Source of the DNA: Cladorhizidae sp. MBARI D1340-BT2
Taxonomy: Eukaryota; Porifera; Demospongiae; Poecilosclerida; Cladorhizidae
Length of the DNA stretch: 64,000 bases
Direction of reading: 5' to 3'
Assembly: GCA_028752905.1 (NCBI GenBank)
Contig: JAQNBH010000004.1
Location: forward strand, 8,560,559 to 8,624,558
Shown: piece after piece, positions 10,385-22,257 of the stretch
Position numbering within the stretch: position 1 is the stretch's first letter
Layout of the letters: the number at the start of each line of letters is the position of its first letter
Notes under the pieces: generated by a model
Told to the model about the DNA's origin: nothing
The model's database searches: none
The model's input: the letters and a program-made list of their open reading frames with translations, nothing else
Made by a program: the position numbers and the translations under genes

Positions 10385-13300
10385 GGCCTTTTGATAATTC
10401 CAAAATTCAACGAAGGTCTCATTATCGTTGGTTACATTGGAACAGCATTCTCTATGCCTGGCTTGATTATTATTGTGATTACAATGCTAACATTCAAGTG
10501 AGTATTAAAAAGGTGGATTAATTTACCAAAAAAGAACTGATTTTAGATTGGGAAAAAATATATGGAACAAGACCATTCCAGTAACCCAAACTGATACATT
10601 TTCCCACTCGTATACACCAGTTATGAAGACCAAAACGTACATACATATATTATATGATATTTAATGTAGGTATATATTAAAGGTATGTGCAAAGGTCATT
10701 GTTTTTAGTCTTATTATGCAGTCATGTTCTTGTTTTTAAGTAGTCAAAGGATCTGTTGCTTTAGATAAGTTCCTAACGATGTTGTTTTGTTATAAATCTA
10801 CCCACATTGTCTCAAAGTTATCTTAGTCCACTAAATAAAGCTTTTGCTTATTTATAGGAAACTGAGGGAGCGTGATGCAAGCAAGTTCCATATCCAGCTC
10901 TCTCTTGCCATATTCTTCATGCTAATAATATTTATGGCTGGAGTGGATAAGAGAGCAGTAACTGAGTGGTGCATTGTTGTTTCTCTTTTAATACGCTACT
11001 TCACCTTGGCAGCCATACTGTGGATGTTGGCCGAGTCTCTTCTCTTGTTCCAGAAAGTTGTCTTTGTTTTTAAGCAGGTCACCAAGAAGATGATAATTAT
11101 TACTTCTCTTTTTTGCTGGTGTAAGTTAAGAACAACATGCTCCCCCTATCCTCATCTTAATCTTTATCCACACATGTCCCCCCTATCCTTATCTTAATCT
11201 TCATCCACACATGTCCCCCCTATCCTCATCTTAATCTTCATCAACAAAGATATATTTAATGCATGTATGTTACGATTAATTAAATGGGTAGAGGTAAATT
11301 GAGTAATATTTATCCTATGTTTATTTCAGTGACTCCCATAGTTCCTCTGGCATTATCTCTAATTATTTACTTGAAGAATGGCAGCAAAGCTCTCATCATT
11401 AGTGACAATTCGTAAGACCTCTATTATTATGGTTTTCATGAGTACACTAGTATTACCTATATATATATTTATCCACTCTGAAAATGGCAGATGACAAAAC
11501 CACCCAAAAAATAGAGCATATACCATCAGTTTAAAATCTGCCTAAATTGTGCTTTTGGCCACTTTTTTATCCAAAAACACTCACACTGTGCCTTAAATCA
11601 ATGAGTCAACTGGCTGACCTAAACAACATTAGAAAGAAAATTGGGGGAAACCTTGAAATTCAGTGATATCTAACTTTGTTCTTCCATTGCCTAACTTATG
11701 CAATAAGTCCATTCTACTACGAGAAGACTCCAAAGATTCCAATTACTCATTGACAAAAACACATGAATCGGTAAAACATTATCAACCATTTGTTTATTAT
11801 GCAGCTGCTGTACATTATTGCAAAGAAGTGAAAGGATATGATTGTTAACTAAGTAACTATTGCTTGTGTGGAAAGTATAACTGTCTGCATACTTTTAATG
11901 TGTACTATCACCACTAACATGCTGTAATGTAAATTAAATTATGTGCTGGCTAAATTAAGATGGCATAACTAGGTAAATTACTTTTATATAGACGTCTGTG
12001 TAGCTATTTTATTAACAAATGTGATAAACAGCTATAAATATGTTCGTTTAAGTGTGTTTATCTACCTCTTGAAAGTGGCAGCAAGTCCAATTATAGTTGA
12101 GCCAAAAACAAAACTAAGCCCAAAACATTGTGACACTCTATGATGAATAGCTACAGCTATTATAGTTGAAACGCTGAGTGAGTAAATTTAAGTTGATTAA
12201 TGAGGAAGTCATTGTATCTGCATTATGTCAACTGAGAGTTTAAAATTGATTTGTCAAAAAAGTACATGAAATCACAAAGATTTAGATGACCCTTTACCAA
12301 CATCCACAAATACTATACCATGTTACAGAGTTCTCTAAAAAAATTGTTATACTCTTACCTATATATATATATATATATTTTAGAGGTAGCTAATCCAATA
12401 TATAGCTATATAGATATATATATTTACGTTTATATTTTACGTGTAACAGTTTTATTTAGACTTGCAATATTACGCTCTTGAAATGTTCAGATGTTTCATC
12501 CTACTCTTCTTCAGGATGATATTAAACTGATGACACGAGGTGTGGTGCTTAAATTATCTAGCAGCTATGTCTAAAATAAGTGCATCGCATCAGATCAGAC
12601 AGATGAACGAAATTGTTTCACATACATAGCCTTGACAGTTGTCACGTAGCAACCAGGTACGGCTACCATCAGCACTACATCCTCTGGAAGATTTTTTGAA
12701 ACATGAGTGGGATGTACAGCAACCTCTTCAAGAAGCAGTTTCCTCCATATTCTGGCTATACCATCCCCTCCCACAAGACCATTTAAGACATGCTCAAGCT
12801 CGCCTTACTTGCAAATGTACTTATGATCTTTCATCCTTCTGAGACAAAAGGAATTCAAGATGGAAGCTATAAGCAGCTGTACCAATGACCAGGCTGCAAA
12901 ATAAGCAGCTAACAAGAGTTGTAGTCGAGATATAAGATTCGTGTTAACTATTTCAAATAGGGCTAACATAGGGCATAGTTCCTGGTAAATTGTGGCTAAA
13001 TGTACAGCTGTGGCCAATCATAACTCAATCATAGTTGCTTCAAAGAATGCTATGAAAAGATGGCCTATGATGTATTTACATTATATAGCAAGAATTTATA
13101 CTGGTGATGCAATTAATAATAATAAGTGTTAAGTACTTCCTATTCATAGTTAGTTATGCCACAGATATTTTGGATATCCTTGATTGGATTATGCAGGTTT
13201 CAATTATTCCTTGGCTAAATATGTCAGATCTGCAATTAATCAAAGGTCTTCTCTATTGCGTAACCTTGCATACGTGAAGTATATATAACATACCAAGTAT

Positions 13301-14656
13301 GTAATGGTTGACCAGATTTTTTAAATTTTTTATCAAGTGACAATAGTGCGTACATATTCTACGTTAAGTATCTATGTTTTGTGTGATTATCATCATCCCT
13401 TCTATGTCAGATTTGTAGAACATTATATGTTTCTCCCTGTCCTCATTGTATAATTAGGCGGTCTCACTGCCAATAGTAGATTCTCTATTGGCTGCTACTC
13501 ATATTAACTTGCAGTGAATACAAAATCTGAGCCATTGTCTGCATAGAAATATACAGAGACCTACAAATGAAACTGATCCTCACCTATTGTTTGCTCCAGC
13601 TGGATATATATCTCTCGGCCATTTCATAGCTGAATCATATTTTAAGATTTGTTAAACGGTTAGATTATATTATTATTATAAGCATGCGCATTGTAATGTA
13701 GTATTGCATGCATGTGGGTGCATACTATATTATTGCTCAAAGATTCACTACCGAGTGATTGAGGGCATGATAAATTTGCTGTGCTCCACCCATCCCTTAA
13801 TTATTCAGCTTACTTCAATGTTCAGAAGTGAGGCATGGATGAGGAAAATAAAATTAAAAAACCCTAATTTTTTAAATATTTATTTCATGCCTCAACAAGG
13901 CGTAACTAATTAATTTTAAGTTCTAGCTTTATCTGTCAGATATTAACAAAAAATAATCTGTTGATCAGCTACCATCATCTCTTAATTCTTTTTTGCAGGT
14001 GTCTGCCAAGCAACCCTCTTGTTGTTTGGTTGGGTCTCACAGTGCCGATATCTATTATTATTCTGGTCAACTCTGTGGTATTCATCATAATTATAGTTGT
14101 ATTAGTTAGACAAAACCGACGAAGGTTGTCTCGCGAGAAGAAATCTTTGGATTCAAAAACAGTCATTCGTATTATGGTCAGTCTGACTGGGATAATGTTC
14201 TTATTTGGAATTCCTTGGGCAATTGGTCCCATCGTCAATGTCAGAAGCTTGAGCACACCTGCAGCATATGCCTTCAATTTCTTTGTTTCTTTCCAAGGTT
14301 TCTTCATCTTCGTGTTCTTCTGCATAAATAACAAGGATGCACGAGAGTCATGGGGAAAATTGCTGAGTGGCACATATAAGTCATGTTTTCCCAACCGCAG
14401 GAGCAAGACTACTAAAGGAATGTGCAGTAAAAGACAGGCAGCTGGCAGTGCTCCAGCCATGAACTACACACCAAAGAAACCTTTAAGCACCTCTAACAAG
14501 AAAAGTTTATGTAACACTCCTGTAGAGTTGGAAGATGCTTCGGCTGGCAAGAAAAAACAATCCAATATATATCCTGAACCAGGAAAAAACAAGAACTTAT
14601 CCAGTGGCAATGCATACGAAGGAGAGGCTGATGTAGGAGACATTGCAATCAGATAA
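10385..14656 (+). CDS. adhesion-family (class B2) GPCR, 7TM region, 4 exons
   Basis: Predicted plasma-membrane receptor with exons at 10385-10497, 10858-11120, 11330-11411 and 13999-14656, all with GT..AG borders and matching phases. Exon 1 encodes TM1 (IVGYIGTAFSMPGLIIIV). Exon 2 has the conserved KLRERDASKFHIQLSLA start of TM2, then TM3 and the start of TM4. Exon 3 encodes the rest of TM4 (PIVPLALSLII). Exon 4 encodes TM5, TM6 (RIMVSLTGIMFLFG) and TM7 (FNFFVSFQGFFIFVFF), then a basic, Ser/Lys-rich tail of about 100 residues ending at TAA. The Cys after TM2 (EWC) and the Cys at the start of exon 4 (CLPS) can form the usual extracellular disulphide. The family is 7tm_2. The extracellular part with GAIN/GPS is not visible, so the gene is 5'-partial here or a fragment. 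About 370 residues are encoded and I see no stop or frameshift. Confidence 0.8.
11137..11240. repeat. intronic tandem repeat, ~37-bp unit x3
   Basis: A unit based on CCCCCTATCCTCATCTTAAT followed by CTTCATCCACACATGT is repeated about three times in the intron between exons 2 and 3 of the receptor gene. The duplicated receptor in the right arm (about 54290-54320) has only one unit. The array therefore expanded in this copy, or contracted in the other, after the receptor duplication. Confidence 0.75.
11412..13998 (+). other. long intron 3 of the GPCR gene
   Basis: A 2.59-kb intron (GTAAGA .. TTTTTTGCAG) that is far longer than the other two (360 and 209 bp). In the two duplicated receptor units the matching intron is only about 450 bp: the conserved flanks are GAAAATGGCAGATG (near 11480) and the stretch from about 13745. 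The extra 2 kb therefore looks inserted here or lost there. It contains an A+T microsatellite (12361-12420) and a Penelope-like tail motif. Confidence 0.6.
12475..12545 (-). repeat. possible Penelope-type tail motif in intron
   Basis: On the minus strand the sequence reads CCTGAAGAAGAGTAGGATG then AAACATCTGAACATTTCAAG. The form 'CCTGAAGAAG...GAAACATC' resembles the terminal hairpin of Penelope-like elements and the motif seen at 8630. No coding remnant was recognised next to it, so this is a weak call. Confidence 0.35.
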
Positions 14657-14793
14657 CATGTTTGTCGTTAACATTTTAGTTATTTATGTATTGTTGGTTA
14701 ATTAGTTAATAGCTTGATATTTTAGCTTGTAATTATTTGTGTTCAAAATGTATAGAGTGGATGAAATGCCGAACAATAGTAGAGGAAATATTT

Positions 14794-14799
14794 AATAAA
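14794..14799 (+). terminator. candidate polyadenylation signal
   Basis: AATAAA about 138 bp after the stop codon of the receptor gene. It is the first canonical hexamer downstream, so it is a reasonable end for the transcript. A+T-rich sequence makes chance occurrence likely. Confidence 0.4.
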
Positions 14800-17222
14800 T
14801 ACACTGACTGATAATATTTGTAAGTAGTGATTATAGCAAAACCTAACTAATGAACAGATGTTATTAAAGTATAATGTTATGGTGTATAATGTTATGGCAA
14901 GAAAGTCCAAGAAAATAACATGTTTTATAATTATAATGGTCCAGAATGATTTTTCTAGAGCAAGGTAAATAAGATAAACATGGTTCAAAATACATTAACC
15001 CCTGCACAATTTTCTACATCAACATTATTTGAGAAGAGGATGTGTCCTTATAATAAATAATGCATAAGCAATAATTATACTAAATGTTTTTAAAGAGATT
15101 TTTTAAAAACTATTGTCACCTATTATGCCTAAAGATCATGTCCTGAAAGTTTGCAACTCTACTTGCTTTTGAGTTATGGCAAAACAATTGTCCTCAAGGA
15201 AGCATTTTGATAGTGTTACTAGGCCAACCAATTGCAGATCCACCATAAAATATTTGGAGGGGAAGCTTCTCAAGAAGCCATAAAAGGAGGATCAAGAGAT
15301 GAATATGTTATGTTATGAGACACAGTCATTGCATATGAAGATGTACAAGTGAAGTCTCAAATGATAAAAAAGCAGTAATTTTTTGTGAAAGAGGATTAAT
15401 TACTCTTCTCTGTTCTTCATATTCCAACAGAACCTTCTTTGAATTGAAATTCAGTTTATGACATTGTTTCAGATCATATCTACATAGGTCAAATACTATG
15501 GGTGATATCTTTACTTGCCAGGAAGGGAATATAATAAGCTATAAAATGAATATTAACAACTTACCAAGTACTGGTTGTTACATAGCATTAGTTCTCGCTC
15601 ACAGGTTGGGCAGATTAACAGTTGCTTTTGCTTGCAGTAGGTACTTTTATTTTCACTCCCTCACAGCATACAACACAGAAACACCTCGAGTTTTTAATGT
15701 AGCAGAGAGGATAGCCTAGAGAGCACCATACTTGTATTCCAGATGGCCGATTATATTGAATGTGTATCATATTCATTGCTTTTATAATTATGTGTATTAT
15801 TCCGTGCTTGATTGATTGTATGTGGTACATGAAATGTGAATCGTCTAGCAATGGGTACTATCATATGAACAGCCGACAACAATGCACCTCCATTATGTTT
15901 TTTTTTTCTGCCACTTAGTTGACTATGAGAGAATGTCATAGCTATTTATCACAGTTGGTACTGGTGAGTTTTTTGTTGTTTAATATATCCCTTTTCTTTT
16001 AGAGTCACTTAATTAAAAAACACCTTATTCTGGAAAAATTTCCTATCTTAGCTCTACTATATGAAGCCCATCAATTTGAATTCACAAACCAAAAAGACAA
16101 TTCCCTGCGAGTGGCATATTGTGACAAGTCCTTGACTCTCTCACTCTTAACAACATGAGACTGCTGAAGTGGCTATCTTCTCATTGGTAGGTTCTCGTAT
16201 GCTCTTTTATTCCCTGAGATGCCTGGCACAGTAAATATTCAGGAGGAGATATTGAGATTGAAGTGCATGGGTATAGATTCCTGCATCAGTTATAATTAGA
16301 AGGCAGTTCCTATTACCACTTGAGAGTGAGCTGCACATATAAAATTTGAACGGTGATTCTTATTAGAGGACATATGGAACTTGACTTTGTCATCACATAA
16401 TATAGTATGTGTAGTGACACGCACTATAGTCAACTTCATAGTTGAGGTATTATGCATACAATCATGATAATGGACAACCAAGCACTGATAATATCATTTA
16501 CCTTTAGTTTATTTGCCCATTACAAAAACATATGGAATTATTTTTGTCTCTGAAGAAGTGATTTTGGGCATGGAGAACTGGTACGTCATTTTCATACCTC
16601 ACTCAAATACATCCCAAATTAAGCAAAAATGAGTATCTTTCAGTTAAAAAGGGGAGATTTTCTCCGAAAGCATTTTTCTGTTATTTAAAGAGAGTGTTAA
16701 CCTATACTGAAAAGGCACCATTTTACAGGCTAATATTTCTTGCCATTCATTGGGCAGGTCAAAGTTTTCCTAGTGGAGGGGGACATGCGAGGATGAAGCT
16801 CATATTGTGTATATGCCCACCTCCTTTGAATAAACTCTAAAAAGAAACCATGGGGCGATACTTTGTGTGTGGTCGATGAAAACTCTGTAGAGTAATCATA
16901 GCATTAAACAACCACAGTATTTATGAACAGTAATGCCACCAGGGACCCAATGTCATAATGATGTTATGACATAGCCACTAGCAGAAGTACCCAACATTGC
17001 CCAGAAATGGATAAAATATCTATAAGAGGAGTACTAACTGAAAATGAGAGGTTTTTTCCCTCAGGTCTTGACCACCCCCTACGTTACCTTCCAAGCCCTT
17101 GTATGGCAACTTTAAAAAACCCTGTCGAACCAGTCCAAAATGACACTGCCTTTTGTAAATCTTGCCACCTCAGTAACTACGGTGCTTTATATATGGAGCA
17201 GGGTTAGGAGAAGCCTTGCTAG
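14800..17222. other. receptor 3' flank, no further gene recognised
   Basis: About 14657-15060 and 16040-16357 are repeated behind the duplicated receptor copies (30591-31294 and the right-arm mirror), for example GCCTGGCACAGTAAATATTC and ATTGAGATTGAAGTGCATGG. The duplicated unit therefore included roughly 1.7 kb of 3' flank. The middle part (about 15100-15990) is absent from the duplicates. From 16358 to the LTR at 17223 I see nothing recognisable. Confidence 0.55.
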
Positions 17223-17821
17223 TATCAGGGAGCATCCTGACAACTGCCTCTGACACCTCTGGAAAAGGAGGAACAACCTGTGGGAATCACTCACCTGATA
17301 ACTCACTTACATCAGAATATGAAAAACCACACGTTGTGACTGCGTCTGACATCTCTGGAAAAGGAGGAACAACCTGTGGGAATCACTCACCTGATTACTC
17401 ACCTACATCAGAAGGTGTAAAACCACAGAGATCAGAGTAGGACAGACTACCCACAAACCACTACGGGAACTGTGATAGAATCTATAAAAGAGAAGAACAC
17501 CAAAGAGAAAAAGAGAACTAGAAAGAAAGAAAGCGAACGATTAAGAAAGACAATTAAGACTGAGTAAGTCTATCATCGAACGAGATAGATTACTAGTGAT
17601 ATTGTGCTTATTGATATATGGTTTTAATGTGCATTTGAGCCATTGTTTTATTGTTCTTTAATTCCTAACAAGCTCTAGTGAGGGAGTGAGGTTAGTGGTA
17701 TTTGTCTTACCAAGGTCATGAGGGCAAGAGGTGTGGTGTATCTAGGTTCTCAGACAAGGGTTTGGTGTCATCAGAAATTGCTAGTGGCTTATAAGAGGTC
17801 ACAGGGAGAGAGTTTCTGACA
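17223..17821 (+). repeat. 5' LTR of element A (left copy)
   Basis: A 599-bp LTR from TATCAGGGAGC to TTTCTGACA. It opens with a 7-bp stem (TGTCAGG..CCTGACA in the intact form). The U3 part has a direct repeat of about 95 bp (about 17241-17335 and 17336-17430) containing GGAGGAACAACCTGTGGGAA. A TATAAAAG box lies at 17483-17490. Compared with the 3' LTR it keeps about 49 bp inside the U3 repeat that the 3' LTR lacks. Confidence 0.85.
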
Positions 17822-17823
17822 TT

Positions 17824-17841
17824 TGGTGGCAGCGGTGGGAT
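17824..17841 (+). promoter_or_regulatory. primer-binding site, tRNA-Leu type
   Basis: TGGTGGCAGCGGTGGGAT lies two bases after the LTR end. Its complement, ATCCCACCGCTGCCA plus CCA, matches the 3' end of animal tRNA-Leu (AAG type) as I remember it. The site would prime minus-strand DNA synthesis. The same 18 bases are present in the right-arm copy at 63701-63718. Confidence 0.8.
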
Positions 17842-18124
17842 CAACGAAACTGTGTTGGATCCTAGTGGAAGACAACTTGGACAGGAGTTCCTAGTTGGCC
17901 GGAGCATTGCGTTGCACTATTTTCTTTTCTATATTGTTATGTTAGCAGGGAAACGGCTCGGGTATTCGTATCTAGGAGCCTGTGAAACAAAACCCCACCC
18001 TAGGATATCATACAGTGTTAGTCCCTAGGGACAGTGCATATTTCTGTTGTATCCTTTTCTTTTGTCGTTTGTTAGAGCGACATTATCTTATTATTGGTTA
18101 ATTGTGTTCTGTATATATGCAACC

Positions 18125-19075
18125 CGTGAGCATGTCTCACGTACAAACATGAGCAGGAGAAGAACGTCAGCTACGGAGTGTAAGTATTTTTCAGACTCCT
18201 GGGGATGCTGAAACAGAAGGGACATGGGGGGACGAACCGCCCCTGCTATCTAGAACAGTGCTGATGGGGTGATTCATCCGAGCTGAAGAGAGATAGGCCC
18301 AGAGGGAGGAAGAAAGACTCCAGTGAGAGGAGGAACGAAGGGAGCATGAGCTTGCCTGTCAGGAACGTCAAGACGAACGTTGGACACAGCTTTTCTTAGC
18401 ACAACGTCCCTCACCTCCTCCACCGTCAGCTAAAGTAGCACCTACCAAGATAAACTTGCAGAAGTTTAGTGAAGGCACCAGCGATATGGGCGCATACCTG
18501 AAAATGTTCCAGGTGACAGCCAGCGCAAATGGTTGGCCAGCCCGACATTGGGCAAACTACTTAAGGGGTTTGTTGTCTGGTCAAGGGTTGATGGCAGTGG
18601 CAGCTCTGCCAGCACCGAGAGACCGATTACGAGCAGGTCAAAGAAGTCCTCTTGAATATCTACAAGGTGACCTCTGAAACATACCGAGCCAATGTATTTG
18701 ACCAGACATTCGACAGAACTAACCCCGATGGATGGTTCAGGTCATACAAACAGTCCTTCCACCAGTGGTTGGACTCCTCCAACAAGACCAAACGAGATAC
18801 TGAGCTAGCACTAAAGTGTCTTCCAGGGTGGTTGGAGGGGCAGATGCGATGGTTGCACCCCGACAATTATGAGGAACTGGGTGAGGCTGTTGTACGCTAT
18901 TTGTCCAGTCAGCGACAAGGAGAGGAATACCAAAGAAATCCGACCAGAGAGAGAGTTTTGGACTGAAACCTAGGGACACTCAGAATCACCCAAGACCACT
19001 GGAGCAGAAGCATCCAGAGGCAAAGGGAGATAAAGGTGTCTACTCTCCACCCGTTAGGGACTTGAAACAGATCGA
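18125..19075 (+). pseudogene. element A gag, left copy (broken)
   Basis: An arginine/glutamate-rich coiled region (ERQAQREEER..HELACQERQ) leads into the capsid-like part with MQKFSEGTSDMGAYLKMFQV, then VFDQTFDRTNPDGWFRSYKQ and CLPGWLEGQMRWL. The helical pattern is that of the SCAN-like capsid found in Gmr1-type gag. Frameshifts occur near 18610-18650 and 18900. The mirror copy on the right is less damaged (63086-62418). Confidence 0.7.
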
Positions 19076-19477
19076 ATGTTTCAGAATCGGAAAAAAGGAC
19101 ACTTTCACAAAGATTGTCGAGTAAAAATGGAAAGTGTCAATTTTGGACACAGCGCATACATCCGGACGAATTTACCGACTTCGACAAGAATGGCCAAGGT
19201 CAACGGCAAGTCTGTAGTGGCGTTGATGGACACAGGCTGCTCGAAATCCATACTACATCCGAGGTGCATCGACAGCAAAGACCGACTAGGATGGAAAATA
19301 CCCTACACCACTGCTAGTTCTCGAAAGACTTGGTTCCATGCCGCGAGAATCGAGTTACAGATAGATGGGAAGACACACGAGCTTGCAGTGGGTGTATCAC
19401 CTTTACATCAATGTAGACATGCTTTTGGGGGAAGATGTACCACACTTCAGGAAGCTACTCAGAGAGATGCTTCATGA
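19076..19477 (+). pseudogene. element A zinc knuckle and aspartic protease, left copy
   Basis: The frame opens at the end of a CCHC zinc knuckle (ECFRIGKK-GHFHKDC with a frameshift between the two halves; the second Cys position reads Ile) and continues into the protease with the catalytic motif ALMDTGCSKSIL, that is D-T-G. It is followed by an acidic linker (about 19511-19816). In the intact element this would process the gag-pol polyprotein. Confidence 0.75.
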
Positions 19478-19799
19478 TGATTTCAAGAGGAGACTCAACC
19501 AACGGAAGAAGTGAGACCTCCTGATGTGGCCATGGTGACCATAAGAGCTGGACACAACCGACAGCAGGAAGAGAACCAAGCCTCAGATTCGCAACAGAAG
19601 CAGGATGAAGCAATCATTCAGACTCTAGAACCTTTGGAAGAGGAAGAGTCAAGTTTGGGTAACATGTACAAATTTGATGATGAATTAATTGTTGTCCCAA
19701 CCCAACGTTGTTTCCCAGATAAGGCTACAGAAGATCCTTTATGGCCGGAACAAGTCACCCCTAGCCAGCTACGCTCTTTCCAAGCCTACACTGGAGAAA

Positions 19800-21033
19800 T
19801 GGAGACAGGAGGCTGAGGAGGCTAAGGATGGTGATGTGTTTTGGGAGAAGGGGCTACTAAGGCGAAGACCGTACCAAAAAGGGGATACTAATTTGTTAGT
19901 TGTTCCTCAATCCTGTAGGACAGAGGTGCTGAAGCTTGCTCATTGTTCCCCAACCGTGGGACATTTTGGAGAGAAAGAACTCTGGATACTCTCCGACAGA
20001 GGGTTAGCTGGCCAGGTATGACCGTAGACGTAAGAGAAGCATGTAAATCCTGTCCAGAGTGCCAGCGAGCCGCCCCGGCAACCTTGAAGAGAGCTTCGCT
20101 TCATCTGCTGCCAATCATCAAGAATCCATTCAACTGCATAGCGATGGGTATCTTTGGGCCTCTAAAAAGAATGAAAGCAGGTAACAAATATGTACTTGTA
20201 GTACAAGATTATGCAACAAAATGGCCAGAGGCATTTCCTCTACGAAACGTGACCACAGAATCAGTAATTGACTGTCTAGTGGAGCTCACTGCTAGATTGG
20301 GGGTGCCAAGAGAAATACTCACCGACAATGGGTCAAATTTTATTTCTAAAACCATGAGAGGGTTTTGTGAGAGGTCTGGAATATACAGATCAAGACATCC
20401 ACTTATCATCCACAAACTGATGGGATGGTGGAAAGATGGAACTCCACCCTGAAGCGTCTGCTTCGTAAGTTAACTAAAAAACATGGGTTAGAATGGTATC
20501 AGTGTCTATCCTATGTATTGTGGGCTTACCGTGGGACAACCCACAAATCAACGGGTTACTCGCCGTTTGAGCTTTTATTTGGCAGAAAGATGAGGACACC
20601 ACTGGATGAGTTGGTAGAGCTGTGGACCAATGAGAGAGAAGAAGAAGGTCGACCCGTAATCGAGTAGCTTCAACTCCTTCGAGAGAAGATGGAGACAGTG
20701 CGGGAGTTTGCTGCTGCAAATGAAACTGATGAGAAAGAAAAACACAAATATTATTATGACAAAAAGGCTGTGAGTAGGTCATATGATATTGGTGATTTTG
20801 TCTTGATTTTCCAACCCAGGAAGCAAAACAAGCTGGAAAACGAATGGAGGGGTCCGATGCAAATCACACGGAAGGTGACCGATGTGACATATGAAGTTGA
20901 TATGGGCCAAGGACAGAAACGACTATGTACCTTCCATGTGAATTGGTTGAAGACGTGGCATTCACCAGCACCAGCAGTATTTCTATCTGTTGACGGCATC
21001 ATTGAAGAGGATACTACAGAAAATATTCAATGA
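19800..21033 (+). pseudogene. element A integrase, left copy
   Basis: The order is: H2C2 zinc-binding region (GHFGEKEL, then CKSCPECQ), the catalytic core (IAMGIFGPL, LVVQDYATKWPEAFPL, EILTDNGSNF, MVERWNSTLKR), and a C-terminal GPF/Y-like module (NEWRGPMQITRKV, TYEVDMG, FHVNWLKTW). The first catalytic Asp, expected in 'IAMDI', is Gly here and in the right-arm copy, so the parent was already inactive before the inverted duplication. Frameshifts lie near 20000 and 20395, and a stop at about 20665. Confidence 0.85.
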
Positions 21034-21660
21034 CAGGAAAATAACATTGCTCTTACCTCCTCACAGACAGAAGAACTCTTACAACTGAAGCAGGAGTTTG
21101 CTGACATTATTCGTGATGAGCCAGGACTTAAAACATTGGTGGAACACGTAATTGACACGGGTGATGCAAGTCCGATTCGACTACATCCCTATAGACTACC
21201 ACATGCATCGCACGAATATTTAGGCTAAGTTCTTAACAGCTTTAGATCTGACGAAAGGGTACTGGCAGGTACCAGTGGCTAAATCGAGCCAAGAAAAGAC
21301 AGCATTTGTGACGCTGTGGGGAAAGTTTCAGTTCCGTACCATGCCCTTTGGACTCATGGCTGCACCCTCTACGTTCCAGAGACTAATGGATCATGTGCTG
21401 GAAGGAACTCAGTCCTTTGCTGCAGCATACCTCGATGACATTATTATCCACAGCCATACTTGGGATGAACATCTCACACATCTCAAGGACATCTTCGAGA
21501 GACTTCGAAAAGCAGGATTAACAATCAAAAATCGAAAGTGCAAGTTTGCGTGTAACAGATGTGTTTACTTAGGGCATATTGTGGGGCAAGGAAGAGTACA
21601 GCCTTTGCAAGCTAAGGTACAAGCCGTAACAAAGCTTTAGGCAACCAACAACTAAAAAGG
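21034..21660 (+). pseudogene. element A reverse transcriptase, left copy, internally deleted
   Basis: After the integrase the frame enters the start of RT (TGDASPIRLHPYRLPHASHEY) and then jumps at about 21223 to KFLTALDLTKGYWQVPVAKS. About 170-200 bp that encode the fingers (KSPWAAPAIL..RLCIDYR) are missing here but present at 60150-60320 in the right copy. The catalytic box AAYLDDIIIHS is intact (about 21425). A further frameshift occurs at about 21630. Confidence 0.85.
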
Positions 21661-22257
21661 ATGTGAGATCTTTTTGGGGATTGTGTGGGTACTATAGAAA
21701 ATTCATACCCAATTTCTCGACTATAGCCACCCCCCTTTCAGACCTTACTAAAAAGGATAAACCCAACTTAATTGAGTGGAATGAGCACATCCAACAGGCT
21801 TTCCAGAAATTGAAAACAGTTCTCACCAATTACCCAGTTCTATCCACACCTAATTGGCATAGATCATTTATCTTACAAACTGATGCCTCTGATAGTGGCA
21901 TAGGTTTTATTCTTGCCCAGATTGATGAGTTGGGAGAGGAACACCCAATCGCCTATACATCCAGGAAACTTCTTCCATGGGAGAGGAAATATTCGTCCAT
22001 CGAGAAAGAAGCCCTGGCGGTTATCGAAGGAACCAGACACTTTCACGTTTATCTGGAGGGTACCGAATTTACGATCCAGACTGACCACAATCCATTCACA
22101 TACCTGTCACGATTGAAAGATAGCCATGGAAGACTAGCACGATAGGCTCTGCTGATGCAACCATACAACTACAAGATTGTACACAAGCCTGGCACACGCA
22201 ATGCCAATGCTGATGGCCTATCACGAGAGCATGGCTCTCACTTGAACGATGGGGGAG
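21661..22257 (+). pseudogene. element A RNase H, left copy
   Basis: RT connection (LCGYYRKFIPNFSTIATPL) followed by RNase H with LQTDASDSGIGFILAQ, YSSIEKEALAVIEGTRHF and FTIQTDHNPFTYLS: the D, E and D positions of the family are present. After one stop at about 22143 the frame goes on to VHKPGTRNANADGLSREHG and then straight into the 3' LTR. The polypurine tract ATGGGGGAG (22249-22257) sits against the LTR. Confidence 0.85.

Noticed and set aside
12530..12560. CTGATGA string next to a Penelope-like tail, as in hammerhead ribozymes
   Set aside because: The second conserved block (GAAA) and the stems expected around it are missing in the following bases.
14000..14460. 161-codon frame on the minus strand opposite the receptor exon
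   Set aside because: It is the antisense shadow of the transmembrane exon 4.
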